In this document: one piece after another, positions 10,786 to 22,371 of the stretch
Position numbering within the stretch: position 1 is the first letter of the stretch
How the letters are laid out: every line of letters starts with the position of its first letter
NCBI RefSeq assembly: GCF_003573695.1
Contig: NC_039359.1
Coordinates: 122,829,849 to 122,893,848 of the forward strand
Source: Papaver somniferum
Lineage: Eukaryota > Streptophyta > Magnoliopsida > Ranunculales > Papaveraceae
Reading direction: 5' to 3'
Length of the DNA: 64,000 nt
The notes under the pieces: model-generated
Seen by the model: the letters and a program-made list of their open reading frames with translations, nothing else
What the model was told of the DNA's origin: nothing
Databases searched by the model: none
Position numbers and translations under genes: made by a program

Positions 10786-12740
10786 AAACTGCAATTGCAG
10801 AAAAACCCCGGGACCTAGTCCTGATTGAATACACGTTGTACTAAGCCGCTACAGACACTAGCCTACTGAAAACTAACTTCGGACTGGACTATAGTTGAAA
10901 CCCAATCAGTCTCCCACCGATCCAAGGTACAGTTGTACTCCTACGCCTCTGATCCCAGCAGGATACTGCGCACTTGATTCCCTTAGCTTATCTCACCCAC
11001 AACCAAGAGTTGCTGCAACCCAAAATCACAGACTTGATAATAAACAGATCTGTCTCACACAGAAAAGTCTATCAAAGGATAAATCTGTCTCCCACAGATA
11101 AACCCTAGGTTTTGTTCCATCTTTTGATATAAAATCAAGGTGAACAGGAACCAATTGATAATCCGGTCTTATATTCCCGAAGAACAGCCTAGATTAATCA
11201 ATCACCTCTCTACAATCCTTTCTGACTACACAAGCGAATTGTCGAGGAATCACAAACAGTGAGACGAAGATGTTTGTGACTTCTTTATCTTGCCTATCGG
11301 AGAACTCTCACGATCTCAAGCCAATCAATCAATTGTACTCGTACGATAGAATATGCAAGATCAGATCACACAACTACGATAAAGTAGTATCGGTCTGGCT
11401 TCACAATCCCAATGAAGTCTTTAAGTCGTTAACCTGATTGTAGAGAAGAAAATCAAAGGTTAATGGAGATCGACTCCAGCGGACGCACTAGTAGCACACA
11501 GACGTGTGGGTTTTTCCTTAGTTACAAAGCAATCCTTATTCACCGTTAGATGAAAACCCTATTTAGATTCAAGCTAATATTTCTCAACCGTTAGATCGAA
11601 AACTTAGCTTGTCACACACACTTGGATAGACGTTTTATGGGTCTGTGAAAACCATTCCCAAACGTGTACGTGTATGTTGGTTCAACATAGTAACCTAAAA
11701 GGTTAACCATATGAGCATTTCATATTAACCTTGTTCTTCTTCACCATGACTAGTTCAATTGACTCAAATGAACTAGTTAAAGAGTTGTTCAATTGCTATG
11801 AGATTTTATGTAACTACACAACACACAATTGAAACAAAGATGATTTGATTCGATTGAATCGGCTCATGAACATTATAGCCACAGTTTGCATAAAGCATTC
11901 CTTAGTAATTTAATGTTTCATGTTCAGAGCACATCTTTAGATCATAACCTCTTAAGTTCACAAACAAGTTCGCGGACTTAAGTTAATCGGTTGAGTTTTC
12001 CAAACTCAGCAGAAATTCTCGAAAAGAGAACTTCTGCCAGTTCACGGACTTAGCACACAAACGAGTTTTGTAAAATCCAGCAGAAATTCTCGGTCGAGAA
12101 CTTCCGACAGTTCGCGGACTTGGCAAGCCAATTCCACAATCCTCCCGATTTCTCTTGATCAACAAAGTTCGAAAACTTCGATTCAAGGAATACATGGTTA
12201 TGTAATCTAAACTCTCATTTCAATCATTCAGACATTCTCAGAGGACGCTTTGTAGCCGTTATTCACAGACCGATTCACGTCAGAGCAATTCTCAAAGTGA
12301 TTGAAACTTTTCATGACTTTCGTCGGTAGGTGAAGATAAACTTGATCAAAGCGAAACGCTTTACCAACACACGATTTCAAGATAAAAGATAAGCAATGAA
12401 TGCTCAGCTCCAAATGTCAAATGTGTATGATCTAGTCTATATAGCATACCACTTTTGTCTCATAATAAGTAGGAGATAGAAGAGATAGACTTTTGAGTGA
12501 TAGATAAGTTCAAGTCTCCACATACCTTTTTGTTGATGAAGTTCCAAGGTTCCTTGTATAGATATTCGTCGTTGTATGATGAATCGCCATGAAGTTCTTG
12601 AGCTCAACTACACTTTTCTATCCTAGTCCGAGACTTAGCTATGTAGGCTAGAAATCAAGACTTATAGTTTTGATCACTAACGCTGACAGACATGCTTGAG
12701 ATAGCAACGCATGTGAGGTCGACCGAGCTATGCTCTAACA
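10786..12740 (-). repeat. Truncated 3' LTR of the minus-strand element
   Basis: It begins TGTTAGAGCATAG on the minus strand at 12740 and ends abruptly near 10786 within the stretch homologous to about 17190 of the other LTR. Next to the GACGTGTGGG segment near 11512, about 45-50 bp present in the 5' LTR, including its TATATAAA box, is absent. Confidence 0.8.
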
Positions 12741-12752
12741 ATCTCCCCCTTT
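12741..12752 (-). promoter_or_regulatory. Polypurine tract next to the 3' LTR
   Basis: On the minus strand it reads AAAGGGGGAGAT directly before TGTTAGAGCA, the usual primer site for plus-strand DNA synthesis. The plus-strand element has the same tract at the same place. Confidence 0.8.
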
Positions 12753-13044
12753 GTCAATTTTAGTGACAAAACTATTAATACATATGGAATACAAAAAAGA
12801 TAAACTTTAGTGGCTCCTATTCCATAGTCTAATCTTCAACGTTCCTTTAAATCTTCGTCCTTCCAAGTACTCCAATGATCCCAAAGGTTGTAAGTTTAAC
12901 ACCATCGTTGTTGAAGATTCGGAGCTATAACAATGAGAGAAATCGAGATTCTCGATCATTATTATACATTGTCATAGTATTATTATATAACATCAAAGTC
13001 CAATTGTATCACGACTTTAACAATAATACTACCGTGATATGTAT

Positions 13045-13157
13045 CACTCCCCCTTAGTCAATACTCCATCTCGATCATGGAAACCACTCCCCCTTACACA
13101 ATGATCCGAAAACCATATGTATTTGTAGTGTGAACTACAATATTTCTCCCCCTTTTT
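13045..13157 (-). promoter_or_regulatory. Three extra polypurine tracts upstream of the 3' LTR
   Basis: On the minus strand, G5-type tracts occur at 13157-13146 (AAAAAGGGGGAG), 13096-13085 (TAAGGGGGAGTGG) and 13057-13045 (CTAAGGGGGAGTG), 300-420 bp before the 3' LTR. Sequences around the last two match those around 55480 and 55517 in the plus-strand element, so they are shared rather than chance G-runs. Function as extra priming sites is inferred. Confidence 0.5.
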
Positions 13158-13474
13158 GTCAATAAAATTGGCAAAGGTACAAGAATGGGATCATAATGAA
13201 ATTTCCACAAGAGACATTTCATGACCAAAATAAAAATACATACCAACTTGATTTAGATGCAATCTAATAGCCGAAGCTAACAACATTCATCAAGGAGTTT
13301 TAAGATACAAGATAACCCCTATAAAATTCCACAGTCGCACTCCCTGCAAGATATTACCATTAAGCACAAGTTCAAAAGAACTCTCCCCCATTTGATGTCA
13401 TTCCCGAGAGAACAACAAGAGCGACCTTAATTTCGAAAGAAAAGATGGATTTTTTATTGGACACCAAAAACCAT

Positions 13475-14125
13475 AGGAATGATTTTCTATATCCAAAGCT
13501 CAACCAAATTAACCACAAGTAAACCTATGATTAATTCAATTGGAATACGTAACTAAATCAAACCACAAAAGTGATCAATTTAATTGAAAGTGCTCAACAT
13601 AAGTAAACTCACGGAGCTACGACTAAGTCAATCATATGGAGATTACTAAATTAACCGTTCAAATATTCTACATAAGGAAAACCTTACGGAATATATGACT
13701 ACATCAACCAAAGAACATGATAGTGTATCCTTTCATATACTCAACATAAGAACTTGTGGAATATATGAAAACTCAACAAGAATAATTACAAGAGAACCTA
13801 TAATTAATCTAATTGGAATACAAACAACCAAACTAATCACCGAAATAATTAATTTAATTATTTTGGGCTCAACATAAGAGAACTTATGGAACCCCGACTA
13901 AGTTCATCATAGAAATGACAACCTTAACCGTACATGTACTCAACATAAGAAAGAAGACTTATGGAGTACTAACTAAATAACCAAACTAGTTGATTAATTT
14001 AGTTCCTAATGCTCGACATATAGCATCTTATGGAACAACCAACAAAGCCAAGGTAAATCGACTTAGTTGTAAGGTGTTCAACATGAGACACACAATGGAG
14101 CATTCACGGTAAAACATAATAAAAT
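13475..14125 (-). repeat. Array of about seven short stem-loop repeats
   Basis: Read on the minus strand, seven copies of one unit occur about 70-80 nt apart (near 14095, 14015, 13945, 13875, 13740, 13670 and 13595). The consensus arms are GCTCCATAAG and CTTATGTTGAGC around a 3-8 nt loop, so each can fold as an imperfect hairpin (GCTC/GAGC outer pairs, CATAAG/CTTATG inner pairs). Linkers are AT-rich and often contain GATTAATTT. The same array occurs in the plus-strand element at 54725-55030. Confidence 0.65.
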
Positions 14126-14579
14126 GGATCAATGAAGATCAATACCGTGGATAACATACAAGGATCTATTCTATTTTCCATCATAACGACATAATAGACT
14201 TTATCCTTGTTGAACAAAAGATTTTATCATATTTTCCATCAAATACATGATTGCATAGGCATAATTTTTGTATATGTCAAAAGTCCATTCGTCCTTTCAT
14301 CAATGCAAATAGCGATTCATGAACGACTTTACTTTTGACTGCAATATGGGACCTTCAAGTTCACGGATGTAAACAATACCTATCCCATAAAAATATTGCA
14401 ATATCACAAACCATTAAAATACTGCAATAAACATCATCCTACAAATATTTTTAGAATTTAATACCAATAAACCTAAAAAATAACATAAGAAGATGAAAAC
14501 AAAAATAGCTATGTGTAGTCACAATCATCGTTATTCAACGCACTAGTTATTCTTCCAACTAATCCAAAAAGAAGACATC

Positions 14580-14894
14580 CTAGACGACATCCATTGGAAC
14601 ATACAGCTCGCGAAGATGGGAGTTTATATCAACGAATTGTCTTGGCTGATTATGTCGTACCGGGGCTTTCTGAATTTCTAAGGACTTCGACACAAAATCC
14701 TTTATTTCACGAATCTCCTTTCTTACTTCCTTCAACTCGTCAAGAACATCGGAAAACTTCTGAGAGTTAGAAGGCACAGCCCTGGGATTTCTTGAATTCC
14801 TTCTTTTTCTTTTCAGGGACTTAGAAACAGGAGATTTTTCTTTTTCCTTGATTGAAGATTTAACAATCATGTTGATATCCTTTCCATCTGACAT
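14580..14894 (-). CDS. Small basic coiled-coil ORF of the LTR retrotransposon
   Basis: The 104-residue frame starts MSDGKDINM. A Lys/Arg-rich stretch follows (KSLKRKRRNSR, a plausible nuclear-localisation signal), then a heptad-like helix (FSDVLDELKEVRKEIREIKD). No family recognised. It lies downstream of gag, where an intact element would carry pol. The noncoding sequence just after its stop is homologous to that after the 53546-54172 ORF of the plus-strand element, so the two ORFs occupy equivalent positions. The encoded proteins are too diverged for me to call them homologous. Expression and role are unknown. Confidence 0.45.
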   Translation of the reverse strand: MSDGKDINMIVKSSIKEKEKSPVSKSLKRKRRNSRNPRAVPSNSQKFSDVLDELKEVRKEIREIKDFVSKSLEIQKAPVRHNQPRQFVDINSHLRELYVPMDVV

Positions 14895-15205
14895 GGTGCT
14901 TTGAGAACAGTTATAAACAGCTGGATTTGTGTGATTGAATCACTTAACTCAACAAGCAATCTTATATAGGATGTCAAAAAGGAAAAAGGAATATAGGTTT
15001 CGAAACCTATTGACAGGTTCGTATACGCCCAACTCTAAAACCCTATAAGGAGTAGAATTGTCGACAATAACCCTTTATTTTATTTGATATACAGAAAATA
15101 ACAAATCTAAGAAAAGAAGGAAAAACTTTACTGAAGCCTGAATCAGCACTCAATCTTGTCTTTTTTTGATCAGGCACATGAGACAAGATTTTCCCAACAA
15201 CACAA

Positions 15206-16758
15206 TCAAGTTGTGTTGCGATGAACAACAATTTGTCCATATTTTTCCTCAAGGGAGGAATCTTCAGACTTCTGTCTATCAAAACGATTCGACCATACTT
15301 TCTTTTCAAATGGTCTTACTCTATCCCTGGAAACCAACTTCTTAGACGAAGATAAGATCCTACATATCTCAGCGGTCTTCTGAGCAAGTTTCAGCTTCCT
15401 TGCTAATCGATCTGCTCTTCGTTGAAGTTTGTTGGCATTCCTTATTTGGTGCTTGTACTTGTAACACCTTGATAGTTCGTGTCCCTTCATCGAACAAAAC
15501 GAGCACATCAAACTGGGATAGTATTCAGGCATCTGAGATGTGCAAGCATCTAGACATACAGTAGATCCTGAAACATTACTGACAGGGTTTCCAGTTAGAG
15601 AATCTTCCAGTTTGATTGGGTTTCCTTCTTCTCCGAACCCATTGAGGTTGATATATATATTGCTACAAGTATCAAAATCGATGTTTTCACCAAGGAGCCC
15701 TACACTTGATTTCCTATCTTCATCGGAATCATAGGTTTCAGACATTTCATCAAGTGTTAAGGCTAGACCTTTGTTCCCAGTGTATTTTCTACGATTTGGG
15801 CATTCGTTAGCAAAATGACCAAAACCCTTACACTTAAAGCACCGAGGCATGTCCTCGTCATCATCCTCATTAGCATCCCTGTTTTTAGGAGGTACGCGAC
15901 CCTGAGGTTTGTCTAATGACCTAGGTTTGTCTCTTGAAAACCATTTACTTCTCTTCAACAGAAGATCCCTAAACTGTCTTGTGATCAAGGAGACCGACTT
16001 GTCAAGGTCTTCATCTGAAAAATCATTCTCAGACTGATCATCCTTAGAGACATGAACACTTTTACCTTTGGCAAGTAATTTAGTGCTCTTCTGTGCTTTA
16101 AAGGCAACATCCTTATCGACTTTGGATGTATGATCATGGTCAAAGATCTTTAGCTTCCCAACCTAGGTGTTTCTAGAAATATTATTGAGGTTATTCCCCC
16201 CAACGATGGCATGCTTCTTAGACTCGTATCTAGATGGCAGCGATCTGAGAATTTTCATCACAATGTCCTTTTCAGGAATAGTCTTACCCAATGCAAAAGA
16301 TTCATTAACAATTTAAGACACTTTGTGATTAAACTCATCAAGTATTTCTTCATCTTCCATACGAAGGTTCTCCCAATCGGAATTAAGGTTTTGAAGCCTA
16401 GCTTCCTTTTCACTGGAGTTTCCTTCAAATACGTTTCTAAGATATCCCAAGCATCTTTAGACCTAGTGCAATTAGACACATGGTGTTGAAGACTTGGGGC
16501 AATGGCATGTATGATAGCATTTAACCCTTCAGAATTATGCTTTGCAACAAGAATCTCGACAGCATTATATTCACCAATATTCTTGGGAACAGTTCCGTAT
16601 TCGGCTGCAACAGCGGGCGCATCATAACCATTCACCACATATACCCATGATTGAAAATCATGCGATTGAAGAAAAGCTCGCATAGCAATTTTCCACCATA
16701 AGTGATTGGAGCCATCGAAGACTGGTGGTACGTTAATAGAGATAGCACCTCTGTCCAT
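15206..16758 (-). pseudogene. Copia-type gag remnant with two zinc knuckles
   Basis: The frame from 16758 encodes a UBN2/DUF4219-type gag start (PPVFDGSNHLWWKIAMRAFL) and SKDAWDILETYLKE. After a frameshift near 16260 come KILRSLPSRY and an in-frame stop near 16165. The second part holds CFKCKGFGHFANEC and CSFCSMKGHELSRC, both CX2CX4HX4C zinc knuckles of the nucleocapsid type that bind genomic RNA. A Lys/Arg-rich helix (RRADRLARKLKLAQK) follows. The protein normally forms the virus-like particle in the cytoplasm. At least one frameshift and one stop make this copy inactive. The ATG is about 55 bp from the primer-binding site, a normal spacing. Confidence 0.8.
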
Positions 16759-16810
16759 AGAGTCAGATCTCTACAAACACGGACTTGTTAGGTCTTAAAC
16801 GTGTTTTCCT

Positions 16811-16824
16811 GCTCTGATACCAAT
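16811..16824 (-). promoter_or_regulatory. Primer-binding site (initiator tRNA-Met type)
   Basis: On the minus strand it reads ATTGGTATCAGAGC immediately after the LTR end TTTTCA. TGGTATCAGAGC is complementary to the 3' end of plant initiator tRNA-Met, the usual copia primer. Confidence 0.85.
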
Positions 16825-19076
16825 TGAAAATGCAGGGGTCTAACAACACCACCCAATATTTCGCTTAGCAATCTGTATGGACTAACTCTGAAATACTTTG
16901 CTAGAGAATCAACTAGACAGTCAGACTCAATCTAGATAAAAGTATCTCAAGGAATTAATATCTCTCTCTTGATTTGATTTGTACTCAAGATAAAAACAAT
17001 AGCGAGTCTTTATCAAATACAAGGAATACTTGGACGGTACCAAAGACCACTGTCCAAGGATCAATCAATATCAATCAACAACCAAAGGTTGGATTTCCAA
17101 TTGATGATCACGAACGCACAACCTGTATTATTTCAAGTATATAAAATATAATGCGAAACGAAATAACACAGACACCAGAAATTTTTTTAACGAGGAAACC
17201 GCAAATGCAGAAAAACCCCGGGACCTAGTCCAGATTGAATACACACTGTATTAAGCCGCTACAAACACTAGCCTATTGCAAACTAACTTCGGACTGGACT
17301 ATAGTTGAACCCCAATCAGTATCCCACCGATCCAAGGTACAGTTGTACTCCTACGTCTCTGATCCCAGCAGGAAACTGCGCACTTGATTCCCTTAGCTGA
17401 TCTCACCCTCAACCAAGAGTTGCTGCAACCCAAAATCACAGCCTTGATAATAAACAGATCTGTCTCACATAGAAAAGTCTATCAAAGGATAAATCTGTCT
17501 CCCACAAATAAACCCTAGGTTTTGTTCCGTCTTTTGATATAAAATCAAGGTGAACAGGAACCAATTGATAATCCGGTCTTATATTCCCGAAGAACATCCT
17601 AGATTAATCAATCACCTCTCTACAATCCTTCCTGACTACACAAGCGGATTGTCGGGGAATCACAAACAGTGAGACAAAGATGTTTGTGACTTCTTTATCT
17701 TGCCTATTAGAAAAATCTCACGATCTCAATCCAATCAGTCGATTGTACTCGTACGATAGAAGATGCAAGATCAGATCACACAACTACGATAAAGTAGTAT
17801 CGGTCTGGCTTCACAATCCCAATGAAGTCTTTAAGTCGTTAACCTGATTTTAGAGAAGAAATCAAAGGTTAATGGAGATCGACTCTAGCGGGCGCACTAG
17901 TAGCACACAGACGTGTGGGGATTATTTTTGCACAATGCTAGATGTCTCCTTTATATATCCTTCAAATCAGGGTTTTTCCTTAGTTACAAAGCAATCCTTA
18001 TTCACCGTTAGAGCGTTTCATATTAACCTTGTTCTTCTTCACCATAACTAGTTCAATTGACTCAAATGAACTAGTTAAAGAGTTGTTCAATTGCTATGGG
18101 ATCTTATTTAACTACACAAGACACAATTGAAACAAAGATGATTCGATTGATTGAATCGGCTCATGAACATTATAGTCACGGTTTGCATAAAGCGTTCCTT
18201 AGTAATTTAATGTTTCATGTTCATAGCACATCTTTAGATCATAACCTCTTAAGTTCACAAACAAGTTCGCGGAGTTAAGTTAATCGGTTGAGTTTTCCAA
18301 ACTCAGCAGAAATTCTCAGAAAGAGAACTTCCGCCAGTTCGCGGACTGGGTTCACGGACTGAGTTCGCGGACTTAGCACACAAACTAGTTTTGTAAAATC
18401 CAGCAGAAATTCTCGTTCGAGAACTTCCGACAGTTCGCGGACTGGGTTCGCGGACTTGGCAAGCCAATTCCACAATCCTCTCGATTTCTCTTGATCAACA
18501 AAGTTCGAAAACTTCGGTTCAAGGAATACATGGTTATGTAATCTAAACTCTCATTTCAATCATTGAGACATTCTCAGAGGACACTATGTAGCCGTTATTC
18601 ACAGATCGATTCACGTCAGAGCAATTCTCAAGGTGATTGAAACTTTTCATGACTTTCGTCACTAGGTGAAGATAAACTTGATCAAAACGAAACGCTTTAC
18701 CAACACACGATTTCGAGATAAAAGATAAGCAATGAATGCTCATCTCGAAATGTCAAATGTGTATGATCTAGTCTATATAGCATACGGCTTTTGTCTCATA
18801 AGAAGTAGGAGATAGAAGAGATAGACTTTTGAGTGATAGATAAGTTCAAGTCTCCACATACCTTTTTGTTGATGAAGTTCCACGGTTCCTTTTATAGATC
18901 TTCGTCATTGTATGATGAATCACCATGAAGTTCTTGAGCTCAACTACACTTTTCTATCCTAGTCCGGGACTTAGCTATGTAGGCTAGAAATCAAGACTTA
19001 TAGTTTTGATCACTAATATTGATAAACATGCTTGAGATAACAACGCATGCGAGGTTGACCGATCTATGCTCTAACA
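16825..19076 (-). repeat. 5' LTR of the minus-strand element
   Basis: 2252 bp, from TGTTAGAGCATAG (19076) to TTTTCA (16825), with TG...CA ends. It contains a TATA box at 17950-17957, a U3 cluster of GTTCGCGGAC/GTCCGCGAAC-type motifs at about 18325-18450, and an R/U5 stretch similar to the other LTRs in this window. Confidence 0.85.
17950..17957 (-). promoter_or_regulatory. LTR TATA box
   Basis: TATATAAA on the minus strand, followed by GGAGAC. It sits at the same place as the boxes in the plus-strand LTRs (50955, 57055, 46056). Confidence 0.6.
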
Positions 19077-19692
19077 ACTTAGTTCCCTCAGTATCCGATC
19101 TTCTACGACCACCTGTTTACGCATGTGAATCCCAAGACAGAAAATCACTATCTTGAGTTGTTTTACCGATGTAAAGTCTTAAGCACTCAACTCCTTTTAA
19201 TCGTCTTCCAAACAGTAAAGGAACAAAGCTGTTTGGTAAATACTCCAATAATCTTTTAGAAAAAGATTCGTCGAGTTTTGACAAAGGATCTTTCGTTTAA
19301 ACAAGTAAACTCCTTTGTCGGGTAAGATCAACCAAATCAGTAACTTAGATTCAGATTCACAATTCTCAGATTCGGATATTAAAGAATACCACCAAATGAT
19401 AGTTGCTGATCTAGACGACTATATGAACAAATCTATCAAAGATAAATCAGATCTAAGTCGTTATAATATATACTGTATAAATAGTCGATCCGGAAAACTT
19501 TTCTTAGTCACTAGCGTAAGGCCAAACTATGGAATTGTTTGGTAAAATTATATAAGTATGTATTTATGATTATAAACAATCATCAATTAATAAATGATTT
19601 TAATATAATTATTTTTATAATAAATTTCCACAAACACTCTTTTTAAATAGTGATGGTCTAAGATTTTTTTTTATTATGTTATGTTTTTTTTT
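19077..19692 (+). other. Flank with a short acidic open frame, unrecognised
   Basis: Between the LTR and the next element a frame at about 19315-19545 encodes an acidic, Ser/Asp-rich stretch (SDSQFSDSDIKEY) and ends PNYGIVW. I do not recognise it, it has no convincing start and it may be a fragment of another retroelement. Confidence 0.25.
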
Positions 19693-21592
19693 CCTAGCAT
19701 TTTTTTGGGACACTCAAAAGAAATTAGAGGCCACTTTTGTTATTCCCATCTATTGAAGAGTGTTAAGGGGTGTCTTGAAAATAGAAATTGTCTATGTTGT
19801 CCTTCACCTTTATACTAAATCTAAACCTATATCCTTTAATTTCATATCCTCCTCTTCTTCTTTTTTCTACTCATCAAACTTTTTTTCATGGTTTTAATTT
19901 TGATTGAAACCAAAGACGTCGATCAAACCAATTTTATGATTGATTGTTTAAAATTAAAACCCAAAATTCATTAACCTTAAAGTTGAAACTTAGAACATCA
20001 AAAAAGAAAATTCGAGCTAAATAAACAAAACGAATAGATGATATTAGTTGTGATCCAAAATTAGGATTTGATTGCTTGAAATAAAAAAATTGATCGGAAA
20101 ATTTTCTAAGATTTGCAATAGCAGGAACATAATCGGTAGATGACAATCAATTTATCTACCGATTATGGTTGATGTTCTTGAATTTACAGTAGCAGAAACA
20201 TAATCGGTAGGTAAATTAATTTTTATCTACCGATTGTGTTTCTGTTACTGCTTCAAATTTTTTGTACTAAAATTAAACACAATCGGTAGATAATGAACAT
20301 AATCGACTACCGATTATGGCAGTACCAAAATTCAAAAACTGAAGGATTTTGGCAAAATCTCATTTCGGGGACAATACACATTCGGATGTTAAATTAACAC
20401 AATTAACTATCGATTATGGTAGTACTAAAGTTCGAAAACTGAGTATATTCGGAGGTTAAAGTAAAACCATTTACTACCGATTATGGTAGTACCAAAGTTC
20501 GAAAATTCTAGGATTTTGACTAAATCTCATTTTGGGGCCAATATACATTCGGAAGTTAAATTAACTACCGATTATGGAAATACTAAAATTCGAAAACTGA
20601 ATATATTCGGAGGTTAAAGTAACACTATTTACTACCGATTATGGTAGTACCAAAGTTCGAAAATTTTAGGATTTTGGCAAAATCTCATTTCGGGGACAAT
20701 ACACATTCGGATGTTAAATTAACACAATTAACTACCGATTATGATAGTACTAAAATTCGAAAATTAAATATATTCGGAGGTTGAAGTAACACCATTTACT
20801 ACTGATTATGGTAGTACCAAAGTTCGAAAATTCTAGGATTTTGGATAAATCTCATTTTGGGGCCAATATACATTCAGAAGTTAAATTAACTACCGACTAT
20901 GGAAATACTAAAATTCGAAAACTGAATATATTCGGAGGTTAAAGTAACACCATTTACTATCGATTATGGTAGTACCAAAGTTCCAAAATTTTAGGATTTT
21001 GGCAAAATCTCATTTTGGGGCCAATACACATTCAGAAGTTAAATTAACACAATTAACTACCGATTATGGTAGTACTAAAATTCGAAAACTGAATATATTC
21101 GGAGGTTAAGATAACACCATTTACTACCGATTATGGCAGTACCAAAATTCGAAAATTTTAGGATTTTGGCAAAATCTCATTTTGGGGCCAATATACATTC
21201 GGAAGTTAAATTAACTACCGATTATGGTAGTACTAAAATTAGAAAACTGGATATATTCGGAGGTTAAAGTAACACCATTTACTACCGATTATGGTAGTAC
21301 CAAAGTTCGAAAATTATAGGATTTTGGAAAAATCTCATTTTGGGGCCGATATACATTCGGAAGTTGAATTAACACAATTTACTACCGATTATGTTAGCAC
21401 CAAAATTCGGAAATGTAACCAAAAAAAAAAAAACTCAAATAATTCTCGTAACACTAACTACCGAATTCCTATTTAACCTCCGATTATTGAAGGGCAATTT
21501 TGCCATTATGAAAAAAAAAAGATAAGGGGTGAACTCAACTTAGGTTTGGGTGACCTTTTTTGTTTTTATTATTGGACCCTAAAAATGCTAGG
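19693..21592. mobile_element. TIR element filled with a tandem array
   Basis: The outer ends are inverted: CCTAGCATTTTTTTGGG on the left, and CCTAGCATTTTTAGGG read inwards from the right. A weaker subterminal match follows (AAGGGGTGTCTT against AAGGGGTGAACT on the other side). T-rich sequence at both junctions obscures any target duplication. There is no transposase frame. The interior is dominated by the repeat at 20314-21415 and, on its left, by inverted copies of the same core motif (20130-20310). Architecture resembles the element at 61282-62816. Confidence 0.5.
20314..21415. repeat. Tandem array with CTACCGATTATG core
   Basis: A core CTACCGATTATGGTAGTAC recurs with CAAAGTTCGAAAATT at about 20472, 20632, 20797, 20955, 21121 and 21279. 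The spacing alternates between about 158 and 166 bp, which suggests a dimeric higher-order unit of about 324 bp. Within each unit a second variant core (TAGTACTAAAATTCG) lies about halfway. Long monomers include AACACAATTAACTACC and short ones do not. Confidence 0.75.
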
Positions 21593-21636
21593 TTTTTTAT
21601 CTCTCTCCTAATAGTTTATTTCAATAATTAGGAATC

Positions 21637-22371
21637 CTACAAAGCTTTAGTTGGCAACCGAGCAACAAGCTGGGCGCCAACTCCCTTTTGAATAGCAACA
21701 CCTAATCTGTGAAAGATAAAACTGCCTAGACCACAACTAGCATCATTACTAACTAGAAAATTCTTCAAGCGCTTAAAAAAACAAACAGTATCCTCACTAA
21801 GCTCCCCCAAGGTAGTGAAAGCTAAAACACCCAAACCATACCCATGTGAGGTACATTCATCTAAGTATTTCGTACGTTTACGCGCAATTGCTTTGGAAAT
21901 GGCTTGACCTGGAACGAAAGCACGGACCCCCTCCCCAGTGAAAGGAGAGAAACCTTTGACATCCATACACACATCTTGGCCATTTTCCCAGTTGAGGACA
22001 AGGACATATGCTGGACGTAAATCCTTGTTATCATCTGACAAAAAACCTAGATCCATTTATTTACGCGCAGGCACACCAACTTTGTAGTAAATATCTGCAA
22101 TTACATCACGGACAAGGTCATGACGAAACTTGAGGCCCACGTCTTTGGCGCAATGGAGAGCATGATCACCAAAAATATCCATAGGCATATCACAACCGGA
22201 GCACAAACCATCCTCAACAAACAAGGGGATACAAATCCGATAACAAACTACCGCTCTAAATTGTCTGGGCCCAAGGCATTGATCTAAACCACTAATGGGG
22301 ACGGCCAAAAGATAATCTTGTGCATGTTTGACACGGTTGCATTTCCATAGAATGGAGTCTCTTGCAGACAT
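21637..22371 (-). pseudogene. C-terminal zinc finger and restriction-like endonuclease domain
   Basis: After the RT part the frame reads GLDQCLGPRQFRAVVCYR, then CSGCDMPMDIFGDHALHC (a C-x2-C-x9-H-x3-C finger) and RHDLVRDVIADI. A TAA replaces one codon at 22057-22059. Then come DLRPAYVLVLNWENGQDVC and MDVKGFSP. The spacing of finger, RHD, RP-x(2)-V and a later Asp resembles the PD-(D/E)XK nuclease that follows RT in R2-like non-LTR elements. The C-terminus ends GVGAQLVARLPTKAL. Assignment to an RLE lineage (perhaps the plant Utopia-like group) is inference; the expected Asp of the RPxD motif is Tyr here. Confidence 0.55.

Larger units (their letters stand above)
10786..19076 (-). mobile_element. 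Gag-only (non-autonomous) copia-like LTR retrotransposon, minus strand
   Basis: The element reads right to left: 5' LTR 19076..16825, primer-binding site 16824..16811, gag remnant, a second small ORF, a 3' noncoding module, polypurine tract 12752..12741, and 3' LTR 12740..10786. The 3' LTR is truncated. It matches the 5' LTR closely but lacks the last roughly 400 bp and an internal piece of about 45-50 bp that includes the TATA box. The internal region is only about 4.1 kb. I found no protease, integrase, reverse transcriptase or RNase H motif, so movement would need proteins supplied in trans. Its 3' half is homologous to that of the plus-strand element at 49922-58196. Confidence 0.85.

Noticed and set aside
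19315..19545. Acidic open frame beside the LTR
   Set aside because: No credible start or family; kept only as a low-confidence note.
20314..21415. CRISPR-like array
   Set aside because: Units are long, contiguous and diverged, with no unique spacers, in a plant genome.
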